From Vibrio palustris (GTDB lineage: Bacteria; Pseudomonadota; Gammaproteobacteria; Enterobacterales; Vibrionaceae), in the NCBI RefSeq assembly GCF_024346995.1, contig NZ_AP024887.1:2356001-2420000 (forward strand): a DNA stretch of 64,000 bases, written 5' to 3'. The notes under the pieces are model-generated. The model saw nothing but the letters and a program-made list of their open reading frames with translations, was not told where the DNA came from and made no database searches. This document shows, one piece after another, positions 1-10,445 of the stretch. The position numbers and the translations under genes were made by a program. The stretch's first letter is position 1, and each line of letters starts with the position of its first letter.

Positions 1-383
<383 letters not shown>

Positions 384-531
384 TCATGAACAATTACTTA
401 TATTTTAGACTACACATAAGATTTCACATGGTGCTCAAGAACTATCCACATTGTATTGATAAAATTTTTCTATTTTCAATAGTTGCTTCTGCTGTAATCT
501 CAAAAGCTTCGTTGTATACCTTAACTACTTT

Positions 532-562
532 TGATTATTTATGCATTTAAAATAAAAATTTA
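532..562. promoter_or_regulatory. Paired ArgR operator (two ARG boxes) upstream of argD
   Basis: Two 14-bp boxes at 532-545 and 549-562 match the palindromic ARG box TGAATWWWWATTCA at 12 and 11 of 14 positions. They are separated by exactly 3 bp, the spacing known for ArgR hexamer sites. The position suits repression of argD, which starts at 353 and reads leftwards. The match and spacing are seen; ArgR binding is inferred. The rest of the 354-752 gap is AT-rich, and I see no gene in it. Confidence 0.7.
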
Positions 563-752
563 TTTACCCAATTTTCAAGATGCACTTAGAATCATTAGGT
601 TTTTAATTAAATAGCAGGGCTTGAAGTGAATAGTGGAAAATATTGCGCATAATTGTTCATTTCCAATCACACGCAAAAATACCCTTAGAAATAGAGTGAG
701 AAGTGATCTCAAACAGCGTTGCACTGTGAGTTAGTCATCGGGTGAGTCGCGA

Positions 753-1343
753 CTAGCGATCTAAAAAGTTTTGCAACAACTCATGTCCTTGCTGAGTTTT
801 AATTGACTCAGGATGAAACTGTACCGCCTCAACGGCTAACGTTCGATGTTGGAATCCCATAATTTCATCACACTCCCCACTGTTACTTTCAGTCCAAGCG
901 GTTAACTCAAAGCACTCGGGTAGCGATGTTTTATCCACTATCAGTGAGTGATAGCGTGTCACAGTCAATGGATTGGCTAAGCCACGAAATACACTGGTTG
1001 CGTTGTGACGAATCGGCGATGTCTTACCATGCATTACCGCTTTAGCCCGTACCACATGACCACCAAAAGCCTGCGCTATCGCTTGATGCCCCAAACACAC
1101 GCCTAATATCGGAATTCGCCCTGAAAAATGCTCAATCACTTGTAGCGAAATACCAGCATCGTTTGGCGTGCCAGGACCAGGCGAAATGACCAAATGCGTC
1201 GGTGACAAGGCCTCTATGTCATCAAGAGTCACTGCATCATTGCGTTTGACTTGAACGTCTACACCCAACTCGCAAAAGTACTGATAAAGGTTATAAGTAA
1301 AAGAGTCATAGTTATCGATAATTAACAGCACTGGTTTTTCCAT
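753..1343 (-). CDS. pabA: Glutamine amidotransferase subunit of aminodeoxychorismate/anthranilate synthase
   Basis: Class I glutamine amidotransferase of 196 residues that releases ammonia from glutamine for chorismate amination, giving 4-amino-4-deoxychorismate for folate, possibly shared with anthranilate synthesis. The triad is visible: nucleophile Cys83 in GVCLGHQ, and His177 and Glu179 in FHPES. The oxyanion segment PGPGTP lies near residues 55-60. The length is normal for PabA/TrpG. It is named pabA rather than trpG because it stands alone between argD and the nuclease gene, as in V. cholerae, and not inside a trp operon. Confidence 0.9.
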   Translation of the reverse strand: MEKPVLLIIDNYDSFTYNLYQYFCELGVDVQVKRNDAVTLDDIEALSPTHLVISPGPGTPNDAGISLQVIEHFSGRIPILGVCLGHQAIAQAFGGHVVRAKAVMHGKTSPIRHNATSVFRGLANPLTVTRYHSLIVDKTSLPECFELTAWTESNSGECDEIMGFQHRTLAVEAVQFHPESIKTQQGHELLQNFLDR

Positions 1344-1384
1344 GATGGCTATATTGTCATTGCGAGTATTGTGCCGCAGACAAT

Positions 1385-1416
1385 AAGAAAGGCAAGCCTA
1401 TGACTTGCCTTTCTTT
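1385..1416 (-). terminator. Intrinsic terminator after the nuclease gene
   Basis: A 12-bp inverted repeat (arms 1385-1396 and 1404-1415, AAGAAAGGCAAG with its complement) with a 7-nt loop lies 28 bp past the nuclease stop codon. Flanking T/A runs make it plausible in both directions. Confidence 0.75.
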
Positions 1417-1443
1417 ATTCTGAGAGTGGCCTTCTGATACAGA

Positions 1444-4002
1444 CTACTCTTGGAAACGTAACTCCAGCACGGCAGGGTTATGATCCGAGGCGCGGAACTG
1501 GTCACCATAATGAGGAAAGTCATCTGCTTTATTGTCATCGGTATAATCAAATAACGTCGATTCGTCCGCATTAATATGCCATTCATTCGCTCCAACAACC
1601 CGAGATTTTAAGTCAGGACTAATCAGTATGTGATCCAGCGTACCCACAGTATTGTTATAGGAATAGCTCCAACTTTTCGGATGATACATCGGCACGGCGT
1701 TCAAGTATCCATAACTGTGAGTAATCGTTGCACCTGCATCACCAAATTGCTGCTGGCCAGCAATGTAAGTATTACGTGCGGCATGAATCTTTTTATCATA
1801 CTTGTCTTGTGAGTAGTCGGTTAAAACTAAAATTGGGTCCTCTTTCGCATAAGAGTTCATATCGCCCAAAACGACTTTGTAGCCATCTATGTTTTGCAAA
1901 GCATCACCCAGTGCTACCGCTGCCGCTACGCGAAAATTCTCACAGGAACCTTGTTGATCCGGATCGCTCCCCGCTTGACCACCGTCACTCACGGGAGCAT
2001 TATCTTCCCAGCACTTCGAGCCTTTCGACTTAAAATGATTCACCGCGACGGTCAGAACATCCCCACTGTTAATCACTCGAAATGTCGGCGCTAATGAATC
2101 ACGCTGCTGATGATGCCCATTATCAATAACGTTACCATCACTATCACGGATAGATGGGGCATTTTGCTCTGGCATCGCAATCACACGGGTTGTCTGTAAT
2201 GACACTTTGTGTGGTCGATATATCACACCAACCGCAATCGCATCCGTTCCAACGGAATCATTTTCATCGGCCACTCCATCTTGATTTGAGTCAACACGTA
2301 CAAAGTCGTATTGATCGTAATCCGATTGACGTAAATTCAGTTGTGTAACCAGTTGACGTATAGCTGCGCCATCTCCAAACCCGTTATTTTCAATTTCCAT
2401 TAAGCCGACAATATCAGCATCAAGATGATCCAATGCTGTCACTATTTTTTCTTGTTGTCGCTCAAATTCACGATAACTCTCTGCCCCACGATTACTGCCA
2501 AACTGGTTAGGATCACCATTAAATGGCGAGGTGAAATAATTAAGTACATTAAACGAGGCAATTCTTACATCTCCCTTGCCAACCTGAGGAGAATCGGTTC
2601 GCGGCGTGTTATGGGTAATGTCTTGCTCACTGATGATGTTATTGACTAATAGACGATAATTCGAATAACTATAAGTAATCACCCCCTCTAAATTCGCAAT
2701 CGTATCGTTTATGCGTAAATAATCATCCGCCGAACCATCTTGGTCACGATCAACTCGTGCAAAATCTGGATAGTAAGGAATGTCACCACCAGAAGCTTGA
2801 TTATCGGTTTCAATCACTAATGTCCGCTGTTGATTAGCTCGCTGTGTAGCTTGACTTTGCTCACTCGCAGCAGGGTAAAATTGATTGGGATGATAATTGA
2901 CTTGCCCTTGCGCTAATACCATATTATTGCGATACGCGTCGTAATCGAAACCAAATGTACGTGTAATTCTCATATCCAAAGACATCGGCAAGCGCACTAA
3001 CATGCCCTCATAACGTTCAAGAGTCTCTGCAAATGACTTATCACTGGAATCAACTTCAATATCTTGTGCTTGTGGGACTTGCTGGTGCCCAAGGACTTTC
3101 CAGTTTTGGTCATTAGGCACTAACTGGGTCAGTTGGTAGTACTCTTGAACAATGCCTTGTACACAAACCACATCGCCTGGTTGCAGGTTAGATTGAGACT
3201 GGTTGGTAAACACAAAGACCCCTTCAGAGGTATGAATATCGCTATCGGCTTGCAGCGATTGTAGATAAAAGCCTTTAGTAAGCCCATAAGTTACCGCGCT
3301 CACGACCCCTTTAACATAGTAGGAATCTGGCGATTGATTCGCGCCCCTAGGCACTAAAGGAGAGCGTGAACCAGAGCCTTGAATGTCATAAATAGGTGTA
3401 AAATCGGGATCTTGACCATTGGGTAAAGTGCAGGTAAATCCGCTTTCCGAGCTGGAATCATCATCAGTGGCAGGGGCCCACTCCCCTAAACCAGAAAAAT
3501 CATCGGTCGCATATTCTTGCCATTGTTCTGGTTGATATTCTTCGCTTGCCTGCGAGGTTTCGCGGCGTATAAGCGTCACATCTTTACCCCAGTAAGCCGT
3601 ACTCCCTACGACACCAATCACATCATGTAATGCACCATTAAAAAATAATCCAATCGGATCATTGCCATTAAACCCCGTGATAGCGCTTCCAGTAATATCG
3701 GCTTGGCTTAATAGGCTCTCTTCCGCTCGGCTATTCACTATGACCAAGGTTTGCTCAGAAGCAAGCTGATAACCATCGAGTGGTAAGGATACGCCCCAAG
3801 TAGTCGCACCATTGGTTGATTTTTTCAGCGTATAGCCGTCTAGGCTGACGGGCTCGGCGCCAGTATTCACGATCTCTAACGCTTTGTTATACCCGCTGCC
3901 TTCTATATATTCTGAGATGAGAACATCCGCCTGAACATAGCTGGTAAACATGGCGCCCAACCAAGCACATATAATTAATTTAGTTCGCTGATTCATTCTC
4001 AT
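1444..4002 (-). CDS. xds: Secreted ExeM/Xds-type extracellular nuclease
   Basis: 852-residue secreted nuclease. After a signal peptide of about 25 residues (hydrophobic stretch LIICAWLGAMFTSYVQA) comes a lamin-tail domain (about 25-150, beginning ADVLISEYIEGSGYNKALE), then a beta-rich OB-like segment (about 205-330), then an endonuclease/exonuclease/phosphatase domain (about 480-850) with RIASFNVLNYF, the MEIENNG metal-binding segment, LGDMNSY and the terminal SDHNPAV. V. cholerae has Xds at this locus, which degrades extracellular DNA and biofilm or neutrophil-trap DNA. The protein stops right after the catalytic domain (VLELRFQE), so there is no GlyGly-CTERM or other sorting tail as in Shewanella ExeM; this suggests release rather than anchoring. 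It is a single gene with its own terminator. Confidence 0.88.
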   Translation of the reverse strand: MRMNQRTKLIICAWLGAMFTSYVQADVLISEYIEGSGYNKALEIVNTGAEPVSLDGYTLKKSTNGATTWGVSLPLDGYQLASEQTLVIVNSRAEESLLSQADITGSAITGFNGNDPIGLFFNGALHDVIGVVGSTAYWGKDVTLIRRETSQASEEYQPEQWQEYATDDFSGLGEWAPATDDDSSSESGFTCTLPNGQDPDFTPIYDIQGSGSRSPLVPRGANQSPDSYYVKGVVSAVTYGLTKGFYLQSLQADSDIHTSEGVFVFTNQSQSNLQPGDVVCVQGIVQEYYQLTQLVPNDQNWKVLGHQQVPQAQDIEVDSSDKSFAETLERYEGMLVRLPMSLDMRITRTFGFDYDAYRNNMVLAQGQVNYHPNQFYPAASEQSQATQRANQQRTLVIETDNQASGGDIPYYPDFARVDRDQDGSADDYLRINDTIANLEGVITYSYSNYRLLVNNIISEQDITHNTPRTDSPQVGKGDVRIASFNVLNYFTSPFNGDPNQFGSNRGAESYREFERQQEKIVTALDHLDADIVGLMEIENNGFGDGAAIRQLVTQLNLRQSDYDQYDFVRVDSNQDGVADENDSVGTDAIAVGVIYRPHKVSLQTTRVIAMPEQNAPSIRDSDGNVIDNGHHQQRDSLAPTFRVINSGDVLTVAVNHFKSKGSKCWEDNAPVSDGGQAGSDPDQQGSCENFRVAAAVALGDALQNIDGYKVVLGDMNSYAKEDPILVLTDYSQDKYDKKIHAARNTYIAGQQQFGDAGATITHSYGYLNAVPMYHPKSWSYSYNNTVGTLDHILISPDLKSRVVGANEWHINADESTLFDYTDDNKADDFPHYGDQFRASDHNPAVLELRFQE

Positions 4003-4163
4003 CTTTTCCTAAGTATAAGTAAGCGCATTTCTATGCATATGATACCTTGTCATGGTAAGACATTGACTTATAAGCGACCTATCAATTTTTAATAAATACA
4101 TCTTTCCTTCCAGAATCCAATGTAAGGAATGCATCACATCGCACAATATTCTCGATCATCAGA

Positions 4164-4194
4164 TAAAAAAAACCCCAGTTCATAAACTGAGGCT
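4164..4194 (-). terminator. Terminator at the end of the dam superoperon, after trpS
   Basis: On the minus strand, CCTCAGTT-TATG-AACTGGGG (one G-T pair) is followed by a run of eight T. It begins about 34 bp after the trpS stop codon. The remaining 4003-4163 sequence holds the nuclease promoter region and no gene. Confidence 0.85.
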
Positions 4195-4225
4195 TTATTT
4201 AAAGTCTTTGTTTTAAATAAATATC

Positions 4226-5242
4226 TTATGGTCGTGTTACGAAGCCAACCGCTTCCTGTACTTTGACTAAAGTCTTATGCGCTTTTTCAGAAGCTTTTTG
4301 AGCACCTTCACGCATAACGCTATCTAGATACGCACGATCTTCACGAATACGATGGTATTCGGCCTGCACAGGAGCCAACATTTCAACCAGCGCATTACCG
4401 ACGTCTTTCTTAAATGGACCATACATTTCGACGCCTTCGTATTCTGCTTCAATTTCTGCAAAAGTTTTACCTGTCGCAGCAGAATACAGCCCCATCAAAT
4501 TCGAAATACCGGCTTTATTTTCAATATCATGGGCAATACGTGGTGGCGTTTGGGCATCCGTTTGCGCTTTATTAATTTTCTTAATGATCGATTTCGGCTC
4601 TTCAAGCAACGTTATCACGTTCTTACGATTATCGTCTGACTTAGACATTTTCTTAGTCGCATCTTGCAGGCTCATCACTCGCGCATTGACTTGCGCAATA
4701 TGCGGCTCTGGTACAGTGAACAACGGGCTTTCTGGGCTATACACATTATTAAAACGCGTCGCAATATCACGGGCTAATTCAAGGTGCTGTTTTTGGTCAC
4801 TACCAACTGGTACTTGATGAGCGCCATATAACAAGATATCAGCAGCCATTAATACTGGATAATCAAACAAGCCGACATTCACATCATTCGCGTAACGAGC
4901 CGATTTATCTTTAAATTGGGTCATACGGTTAAGCTCGCCCATTTGCGTGTAGCAATTCAAAATCCAGGCAAGTTGCGCATGTTCAGGCACATGGGATTGC
5001 ACAAATAGTGTGCTTTTCTTTGGATCAACACCCACCGCAAGGCAAATCGCGAGCGCATCTAAAGTGGCCTCACGCAGTGCCTGTGGATCTTGGCGAACCG
5101 TAATCGCATGCAAATCTACAACACAATATTGGCAATCATAATCATCTTGCATTTGCTGCCACTGACGTAGCGCACCCAAATAATTACCGATACTAAGTTC
5201 ACCTGACGGTTGAACACCACTCAATACGATGGGCTTGCTCAT
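4226..5242 (-). CDS. trpS: Tryptophanyl-tRNA synthetase
   Basis: Class I synthetase of 338 residues that charges tRNA-Trp. The HIGH-type signature is SIGN near residues 17-20 within [12 protein letters not shown], and the KMSKS loop is intact near residues 196-200 (KKMSKSDDN). The start at 5242 (MSKPIVLSG) matches the family length (334 in E. coli) and has a GGAA ribosome site. The open frame continues 28 codons further upstream, through a hairpin, to another ATG at 5326; that is not needed for the enzyme. It is the last gene of the aroK-aroB-damX-dam-rpe-gph-trpS run, as in enteric bacteria. Confidence 0.97.
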   Translation of the reverse strand: MSKPIVLSGVQPSGELSIGNYLGALRQWQQMQDDYDCQYCVVDLHAITVRQDPQALREATLDALAICLAVGVDPKKSTLFVQSHVPEHAQLAWILNCYTQMGELNRMTQFKDKSARYANDVNVGLFDYPVLMAADILLYGAHQVPVGSDQKQHLELARDIATRFNNVYSPESPLFTVPEPHIAQVNARVMSLQDATKKMSKSDDNRKNVITLLEEPKSIIKKINKAQTDAQTPPRIAHDIENKAGISNLMGLYSAATGKTFAEIEAEYEGVEMYGPFKKDVGNALVEMLAPVQAEYHRIREDRAYLDSVMREGAQKASEKAHKTLVKVQEAVGFVTRP

Positions 5243-5286
5243 GAGAATGATTTCCTTGTTACCAAATAAGAGAAAAAGAGACGATA

Positions 5287-5323
5287 AAAATAATAAAACC
5301 GTATGGCATAGAATCCATACGGT
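5287..5323 (-). terminator. Hairpin with T-run between gph and trpS
   Basis: A perfect 9-bp inverted repeat (arms 5298-5306 and 5315-5323, ACCGTATGG with its complement) with an 8-nt loop is followed on the minus strand by a T-rich tract. It sits between gph and trpS and looks like an intrinsic terminator or attenuator that limits read-through into trpS. It overlaps the upstream in-frame extension of trpS, where the stem encodes [10 protein letters not shown] including one Trp codon. Confidence 0.65.
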
Positions 5324-5372
5324 CATCCAGTGTACTCACTGGCGAGTATTTTACTAGGGGTAAAGTATAAAA

Positions 5373-6050
5373 TTACTCAGCTAGATTAACAATCTTCAAT
5401 AGCTCACTAACATTATCAGCGACATATGTTGGTTGTGATTGCTCAATTGGCTCTCCATGGTTATAACCATAAGTTAAACCAAACGATGCACAGCCGGCAT
5501 TTTTAGCCGCCAAAATATCATTTTTAGAATCACCAACCATGAGCATTTGCTCTGGGCTCACTTGGTACTTCTCAAGCAAATAATTCAGTGGCATTGGATT
5601 AGGCTTTTTCTCTGTAAAGGCATCACCGCCTAGAACATCAGAAAAGAAACCATCAATCTCATGTTGCGCCAAAATGTCAGGGACAAACTGCGATGGTTTA
5701 TTCGTCACCACCGCTAAAACATAGCCTGCTTGGTGTAACGTATTTAATGTGTCACGTACATTTGGATACAAGTGACTATTTTTATGGCCGGTTTTACCAT
5801 AGTTATCATCAAACATAACCCGAGCTCGCTTGAGCAATTCTGGGCTAAGTTCTGCGGAAACTTGCATACTTTGACTGAGCGCCCGTCCAATCAATAAATC
5901 GGCACCATTGCCCACATAATCTCGTACTTGCTCTTCTGCAACACTAGAAAAGCCTAAGGCTTGTACAGTTTGGTCCGCCGCAACGGCTAAATCTGGCACG
6001 CTGTCTAAAAGAGTGCCATCGAGATCAAAGGCTATTAACTTAATCGTCAC
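5373..6050 (-). CDS. gph: Phosphoglycolate phosphatase (HAD family)
   Basis: 225-residue HAD hydrolase that dephosphorylates 2-phosphoglycolate formed during repair of oxidised DNA ends. The catalytic motif DLDGT is at residues 9-13 (Asp9 nucleophile, Asp11 general acid). VTNKP is the second motif, and GDSKNDILAAKNAG is the acidic metal motif. A helical cap domain lies between motifs 1 and 2. It sits between rpe and trpS, 27 bp below rpe, which is the conserved order in gammaproteobacteria and separates it from other HAD phosphatases. Confidence 0.95.
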   Translation of the reverse strand: MTIKLIAFDLDGTLLDSVPDLAVAADQTVQALGFSSVAEEQVRDYVGNGADLLIGRALSQSMQVSAELSPELLKRARVMFDDNYGKTGHKNSHLYPNVRDTLNTLHQAGYVLAVVTNKPSQFVPDILAQHEIDGFFSDVLGGDAFTEKKPNPMPLNYLLEKYQVSPEQMLMVGDSKNDILAAKNAGCASFGLTYGYNHGEPIEQSQPTYVADNVSELLKIVNLAE

Positions 6051-6077
6051 AATATTTATCCTACAACTTAATGGATG

Positions 6078-6782
6078 TTAAGAACGCTCTGGTAACACGT
6101 TTTGCTTACACTTAGGCACATGCGCTAACTCATCACGCATTGCTTTAATCACCGCATCATAATCGGGTTGACCAAAGATAGCGGAACCGGCAACAAATAC
6201 ATCAGCGCCAGCTTCAGCAATTTCTCGAATGTTATCCACTTTTACACCACCATCAATTTCTAAACGAATATCATGACCGCTATGGATAATGCGCTGACGT
6301 ACGGCACGCAGCTTATCAAGAGTATGAGGGATAAACGACTGCCCACCGAAACCAGGATTCACCGACATTAATAAAATCATATCGAGTTTATCCATTATAT
6401 GATCAAGATAATGTAACGGTGTGCCGGGATTGATGACTACGCCAGCTTTACAGCCCTGCTCTTTAATCAGCTGTAAAGTTCGATCGACGTGCTCAGAAGC
6501 CTCGACATGAAAGGTGATCATCGAAGCACCAGCTTTAGCAAAATCAGGGATAATGCGATCGACCGGTTTCACCATTAAATGAACGTCAATCGGAGCAGTA
6601 ATGCCGTAATCACGCAGGGCTTTACATAACGGAGCGCCGAAAGTCAGGTTGGGAACGTAATGGTTATCCATAACATCAAAGTGGATAACATCAGCTCCTG
6701 CAGCAAGAACCCTTTCGACATCCTCACCTAATCGGGCTAAATCAGCAGATAAGATGGATGGAGCAATAATGAAATCTTTCAT
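6078..6782 (-). CDS. rpe: Ribulose-phosphate 3-epimerase
   Basis: TIM-barrel enzyme of 234 residues that interconverts ribulose 5-phosphate and xylulose 5-phosphate in the pentose phosphate pathway. [13 protein letters not shown] at the N-terminus, [16 protein letters not shown] (metal and substrate residues), [14 protein letters not shown] and EIDGGV are the family motifs in order. ATG at 6782 (MKDFIIAPS) is chosen because it gives the family N-terminus and follows a GAGAGG ribosome site; the longer frame would add six residues (MLERLR). It lies in the dam superoperon. Confidence 0.97.
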   Translation of the reverse strand: MKDFIIAPSILSADLARLGEDVERVLAAGADVIHFDVMDNHYVPNLTFGAPLCKALRDYGITAPIDVHLMVKPVDRIIPDFAKAGASMITFHVEASEHVDRTLQLIKEQGCKAGVVINPGTPLHYLDHIMDKLDMILLMSVNPGFGGQSFIPHTLDKLRAVRQRIIHSGHDIRLEIDGGVKVDNIREIAEAGADVFVAGSAIFGQPDYDAVIKAMRDELAHVPKCKQNVLPERS

Positions 6783-6888
6783 TCTTAACCTCTCGAGCAA
6801 TCATGCACGCGTACCAATCAATGTCAGATCATTCTACATAAGGCAGAGGGAAGATCCTAGTCAAACGCGTGCGACTCTTATAAGGCGA

Positions 6889-7728
6889 TTATTTTTGCGA
6901 TTTTTTAACCGCTGATATATCGAATAATGCGAGCAATTCATCGACTTTATTACGCCCACCGCCGTTCCGGCTGATCGTGCGCTTAACCTTGACGACATCA
7001 AGGTGCGCACCATGATACAGACGACGTGTTAGTAAAGTATCATGATTCGATATTAAGACTGGTATACCGCGCTCAATCGAAGTCCGCTCGGCAACATCGG
7101 CCAGCTTCGCTTGATCATCAAGTGTAAAACCATTACCAGAATATGAGGTAAAGTTTGCTGTCGTCGATAATGGCGCATACGGGGGATCGCAATACACCAC
7201 ACTGTTATCTGCCGCTTGAGCAAACGTGTTTTCATACGTGGTGCAAACAAACTCGGCTTGTTGCGCTTTTTCAGCAAAAAACCACAGTTCTTTTTCAGGA
7301 AAGTACGGTTTTTTATACGAACCAAACGGGACATTGAATCCCCCTTTTTTGTTATAACGGCATAAGCCATTAAAACCAAAACGGTTCATATATAAAAAGG
7401 CTAACGAACGATAAAAGATATCATTCGTGCCATTAAAAGTTTGGCGTACATCTAGGTAGGCTTCTTTGCGATTGTTTTCAGGCACAAACCATCGTCTGGC
7501 CTCCGCTATATAGCGATCAGGCTCAGTTTTTATCAGGTTATATAGATTGATCAAGTCCGGATTGATATCGGCTAACAGATAATGTTGATAATCGGTATTC
7601 AGGAAAATCGATCCTGCCCCAACAAAAGGTTCCACTAACTGATCTGCCTCTGGTAGGTTACGTTGAATATCTTCTACCAAACCAAATTTACCACCAGCCC
7701 ACTTCAGAAAGGCACGCTGCTTTTTCAT
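6889..7728 (-). CDS. dam: DNA adenine methyltransferase (GATC)
   Basis: 279-residue N6-adenine methyltransferase that methylates GATC sites and directs mismatch repair, replication timing and, in vibrios, chromosome II origin control. The AdoMet-binding motif FLKWAGGKFG is near residues 7-16, VEPFVGAGSIF near 32-42, and the catalytic DPPY near residue 180. The length fits Dam (278 in E. coli). It lies between damX and rpe as in enterics. No adjacent restriction endonuclease is present, so this is the housekeeping enzyme. Confidence 0.97.
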   Translation of the reverse strand: MKKQRAFLKWAGGKFGLVEDIQRNLPEADQLVEPFVGAGSIFLNTDYQHYLLADINPDLINLYNLIKTEPDRYIAEARRWFVPENNRKEAYLDVRQTFNGTNDIFYRSLAFLYMNRFGFNGLCRYNKKGGFNVPFGSYKKPYFPEKELWFFAEKAQQAEFVCTTYENTFAQAADNSVVYCDPPYAPLSTTANFTSYSGNGFTLDDQAKLADVAERTSIERGIPVLISNHDTLLTRRLYHGAHLDVVKVKRTISRNGGGRNKVDELLALFDISAVKKSQK

Positions 7729-7798
7729 CTACTGCTCTAATTCAATCGCCACCAAATAAGGTGGCGGAATGTAACATATTTTCATGCGAAGCTCAGGT

Positions 7799-9283
7799 TT
7801 ATTTCGTACGAGTTAACTCTCTTTGCACTTGACGTAAAGACTTCGCCCAAGGCCCTAAAGACTGTAGTCGCCCTGGAAGTGTACTCACCGCGTCCCTGGC
7901 CATCTGAATCGTCGGATAATTTTCATACGTAATGATATACCATGTCGTCCCACTACGCAGAGTGGGATAAACATTAACGCTGCCATCCAATTGGAACTCA
8001 TTCAAAAACTTACGAACTTCACTTAACGATTTGGCCGCCGCCAACTGTAACGTGTAACTACGTGGCGACATGCTGTTAAGATCCGCACGTGCAGCATCAA
8101 AAGATTGAGATAATTCATCTTGTTGCTGCTCGGCTTGCTGCTGAGCTTGCGCCATATTGCTCGGTTGTGGCTTTTTATCACCATCATCGACTAACGCATC
8201 AACCACATCAGAATTAATGACAACTCGGTTCTGCTCATCTTCTGGTTTACCCCCTACTCCTGTCATATCTTCTTTGACTTCAGGAGGTAACGATGAGGCA
8301 TCATCATTAGGAATCGTATCAACTTGCTCTTGCGATGTAGAGCTTGGCTGAGCATGCGTACCGACCACGGTCGATGAGCGTGGTGTTTGCGGTTGAGAAG
8401 TCACCGGGTCGGAAGTATTACTTGATGACGAATCTGTTTGGGGTAACGTTGGGATAGCGGTTTGCTCGACGACTTTTTTAACGCCAGTGTGGCTATTTTC
8501 TCCCGGTTCTGGTTGAGAAAGCATCCACCAATATCCAGCGCCAATTAATAAGGTAATGATCACCACCAGCAGCGCAATATTAAACGGCGAACCAACAATA
8601 GACTTAACAACAACTCGTTTTTCAGTTTTTTTATCAGCCAATGCCATAATCGCTCCCGGTGTGCGTTGGACTTTTTTATATGCGTTACGGACGCGTTTTT
8701 CCATCGCATCCTCAATAAACCGCATAACTCGATTTTCAAATAACCGATCCGCCTCTTCTTCACTTAACCGCTCAATTTCCAGATCGATAGGTTTTAATTC
8801 TTGCCCGTAAGTTAAGCGAGTTAGTAGTGTTTCTAAACGATTGGACTCGACAAATAACATCACATTAATTGTCCAGGCAGGATTATCTTGGCATTCGAGA
8901 ATCCACATCCAGAGTTCAGACACTAAGGTCTCTGACAATAAATGAGCATCGTCAATAGCCACAGCAATATTACAGCGACTGTCCGCAAATAAAGCCGAGA
9001 AACTATCAATAAGCGAATCTTTAGGATTAAAGAGAGGTTCAGAAACCAGTTGAGAAAGGATGGTGGTACGACGCTGTTCATCGGTTTGTTGTGGATGACA
9101 TAACACCAACGCTTGGTTGGTGTCATCGGCATACTCTTCAAGGTAGCGTTGCGCTAGCCAAGATTTACCCGCGCCTTCGCTGCCATAAACATTCACTAAA
9201 TTGGAACCAAACCTTGTCAGCAGCTGTAACCGCTCCAACAATTCAGTTTGCGAATCTAATTCCAGTTCATGCGCCAAGTTCAT
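7799..9283 (-). CDS. damX: Cell-division protein DamX (AAA-like domain, one membrane segment, SPOR domain)
   Basis: 494-residue inner-membrane protein recruited to the septum. The N-terminal cytoplasmic AAA-like domain has a Walker A motif GSEGAGKS (34-41) and a Walker B-like VAIDDAH. A single membrane span lies near 231-253. It is followed by a long Ser/Thr/Pro- and Gln-rich periplasmic linker and a C-terminal SPOR domain (about 411-487, starting RSYTLQLAAA) that binds denuded glycan strands at the division site. It lies between aroB and dam. The ATPase role of DamX is not well defined. Confidence 0.93.
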   Translation of the reverse strand: MNLAHELELDSQTELLERLQLLTRFGSNLVNVYGSEGAGKSWLAQRYLEEYADDTNQALVLCHPQQTDEQRRTTILSQLVSEPLFNPKDSLIDSFSALFADSRCNIAVAIDDAHLLSETLVSELWMWILECQDNPAWTINVMLFVESNRLETLLTRLTYGQELKPIDLEIERLSEEEADRLFENRVMRFIEDAMEKRVRNAYKKVQRTPGAIMALADKKTEKRVVVKSIVGSPFNIALLVVIITLLIGAGYWWMLSQPEPGENSHTGVKKVVEQTAIPTLPQTDSSSSNTSDPVTSQPQTPRSSTVVGTHAQPSSTSQEQVDTIPNDDASSLPPEVKEDMTGVGGKPEDEQNRVVINSDVVDALVDDGDKKPQPSNMAQAQQQAEQQQDELSQSFDAARADLNSMSPRSYTLQLAAAKSLSEVRKFLNEFQLDGSVNVYPTLRSGTTWYIITYENYPTIQMARDAVSTLPGRLQSLGPWAKSLRQVQRELTRTK

Positions 9284-9335
9284 CGAGTCATCCTATTGAT
9301 TTAACAGCGTCTCACCAATAATGACAGAATTTAGG

Positions 9336-10415
9336 TTAACGTCCAAGCTCAATTGCTTGAGCCATGATCTCATTTGAGACCCCTTTCACTACTTCTGCTC
9401 TTCCTATGGTTGTCGGAAGAATCAGACGTAGCTCCCCTGCCAATACTTTTTTATCGCGCATCATATGCTTAATAAAATCATCAAACGACATACTTGCCGG
9501 CGTCTCTACGGGAAGTTGCGCTTTTTTAAAGATAGCAATGATTCGTTCAACTTGCTCTGCAGAAAGTAACCCTTCAAGCTGAGCAGTGCGTGCAGCCATA
9601 ACCGTACCAGCGGCGACCGCTTCGCCGTGTAGCCAATTACCATAACCGAGTTCCGCTTCGATGGCATGACCAAAAGTATGTCCAAGATTAAGCAAAGCAC
9701 GAATGCCTGCTTCTTTTTCATCTTTTGCTACCACTTCAGCTTTGATTGCACAGCAACGCGCAATGGCATACGCCAAAGCTTGTTCGTCAAGTGCATACAA
9801 GGAGTCCATATTCGCTTCGAGCCAAGCAAAAAACTCGCCATCATAAATGATGCCGTATTTAATCACTTCCGCCATACCTGCCGCTAACTCACGCTGAGGT
9901 AACGTTTTTAGGCATTCTGTATCAATCAGAACCGATTGTGGTTGATAAAATGCACCAATCATATTCTTACCCATAGGATGATTCACTGCGGTTTTACCAC
10001 CGACAGAAGAATCCACCTGCGACAATAATGTCGTTGGGATCTGAATAAAATCCACACCACGCTGATAGCAAGATGCAGCAAAGCCCACCAAATCACCGAT
10101 AACGCCACCACCTAAAGCAATCACTACGACATCTCTGCTGTAATTATGCTCAAGCAAGTAAGTCATCACGGTGTTGAAGGTGTCGAGGCTTTTATACTTC
10201 TCACCATCCGGCAGTGCTAAGACAGAAGATTCACATTGTAATGAATCTAACATCGACACTATTTTATCTGCGTACAACGGCGCAACAGTGACATTACTTA
10301 TCACCAGCACTTTCTGTTTTTCAGATAAACAAAGCAGCGCCGGATTATTAAATAACCCGGCGCCAATGGAGATTGGGTAACTACGTTCACCTAAATTGAC
10401 CGTAATCCGTTCCAT
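9336..10415 (-). CDS. aroB: 3-dehydroquinate synthase
   Basis: 359-residue NAD- and zinc-dependent enzyme that cyclises DAHP to 3-dehydroquinate in the shikimate pathway. [13 protein letters not shown] is the NAD-binding loop. [21 protein letters not shown] is the substrate loop (quoted as separate parts QIPTTLL and DSSVGGKTA), and GHTFGHAIE contains zinc-binding histidines. Length and motifs are complete. It is 30 bp downstream of aroK and probably cotranscribed. Confidence 0.97.
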   Translation of the reverse strand: MERITVNLGERSYPISIGAGLFNNPALLCLSEKQKVLVISNVTVAPLYADKIVSMLDSLQCESSVLALPDGEKYKSLDTFNTVMTYLLEHNYSRDVVVIALGGGVIGDLVGFAASCYQRGVDFIQIPTTLLSQVDSSVGGKTAVNHPMGKNMIGAFYQPQSVLIDTECLKTLPQRELAAGMAEVIKYGIIYDGEFFAWLEANMDSLYALDEQALAYAIARCCAIKAEVVAKDEKEAGIRALLNLGHTFGHAIEAELGYGNWLHGEAVAAGTVMAARTAQLEGLLSAEQVERIIAIFKKAQLPVETPASMSFDDFIKHMMRDKKVLAGELRLILPTTIGRAEVVKGVSNEIMAQAIELGR

Positions 10416-10445
10416 GGGATCGACTCCTGTGCAAAAAAGAACTTA

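Noticed and set aside
2425..2649. ORFs antisense to the nuclease gene
   Set aside because: Shadows of the long nuclease frame; no family features.
6889..7728. Restriction-modification system around the adenine methyltransferase
   Set aside because: No endonuclease gene nearby; the gene is in the conserved dam superoperon.
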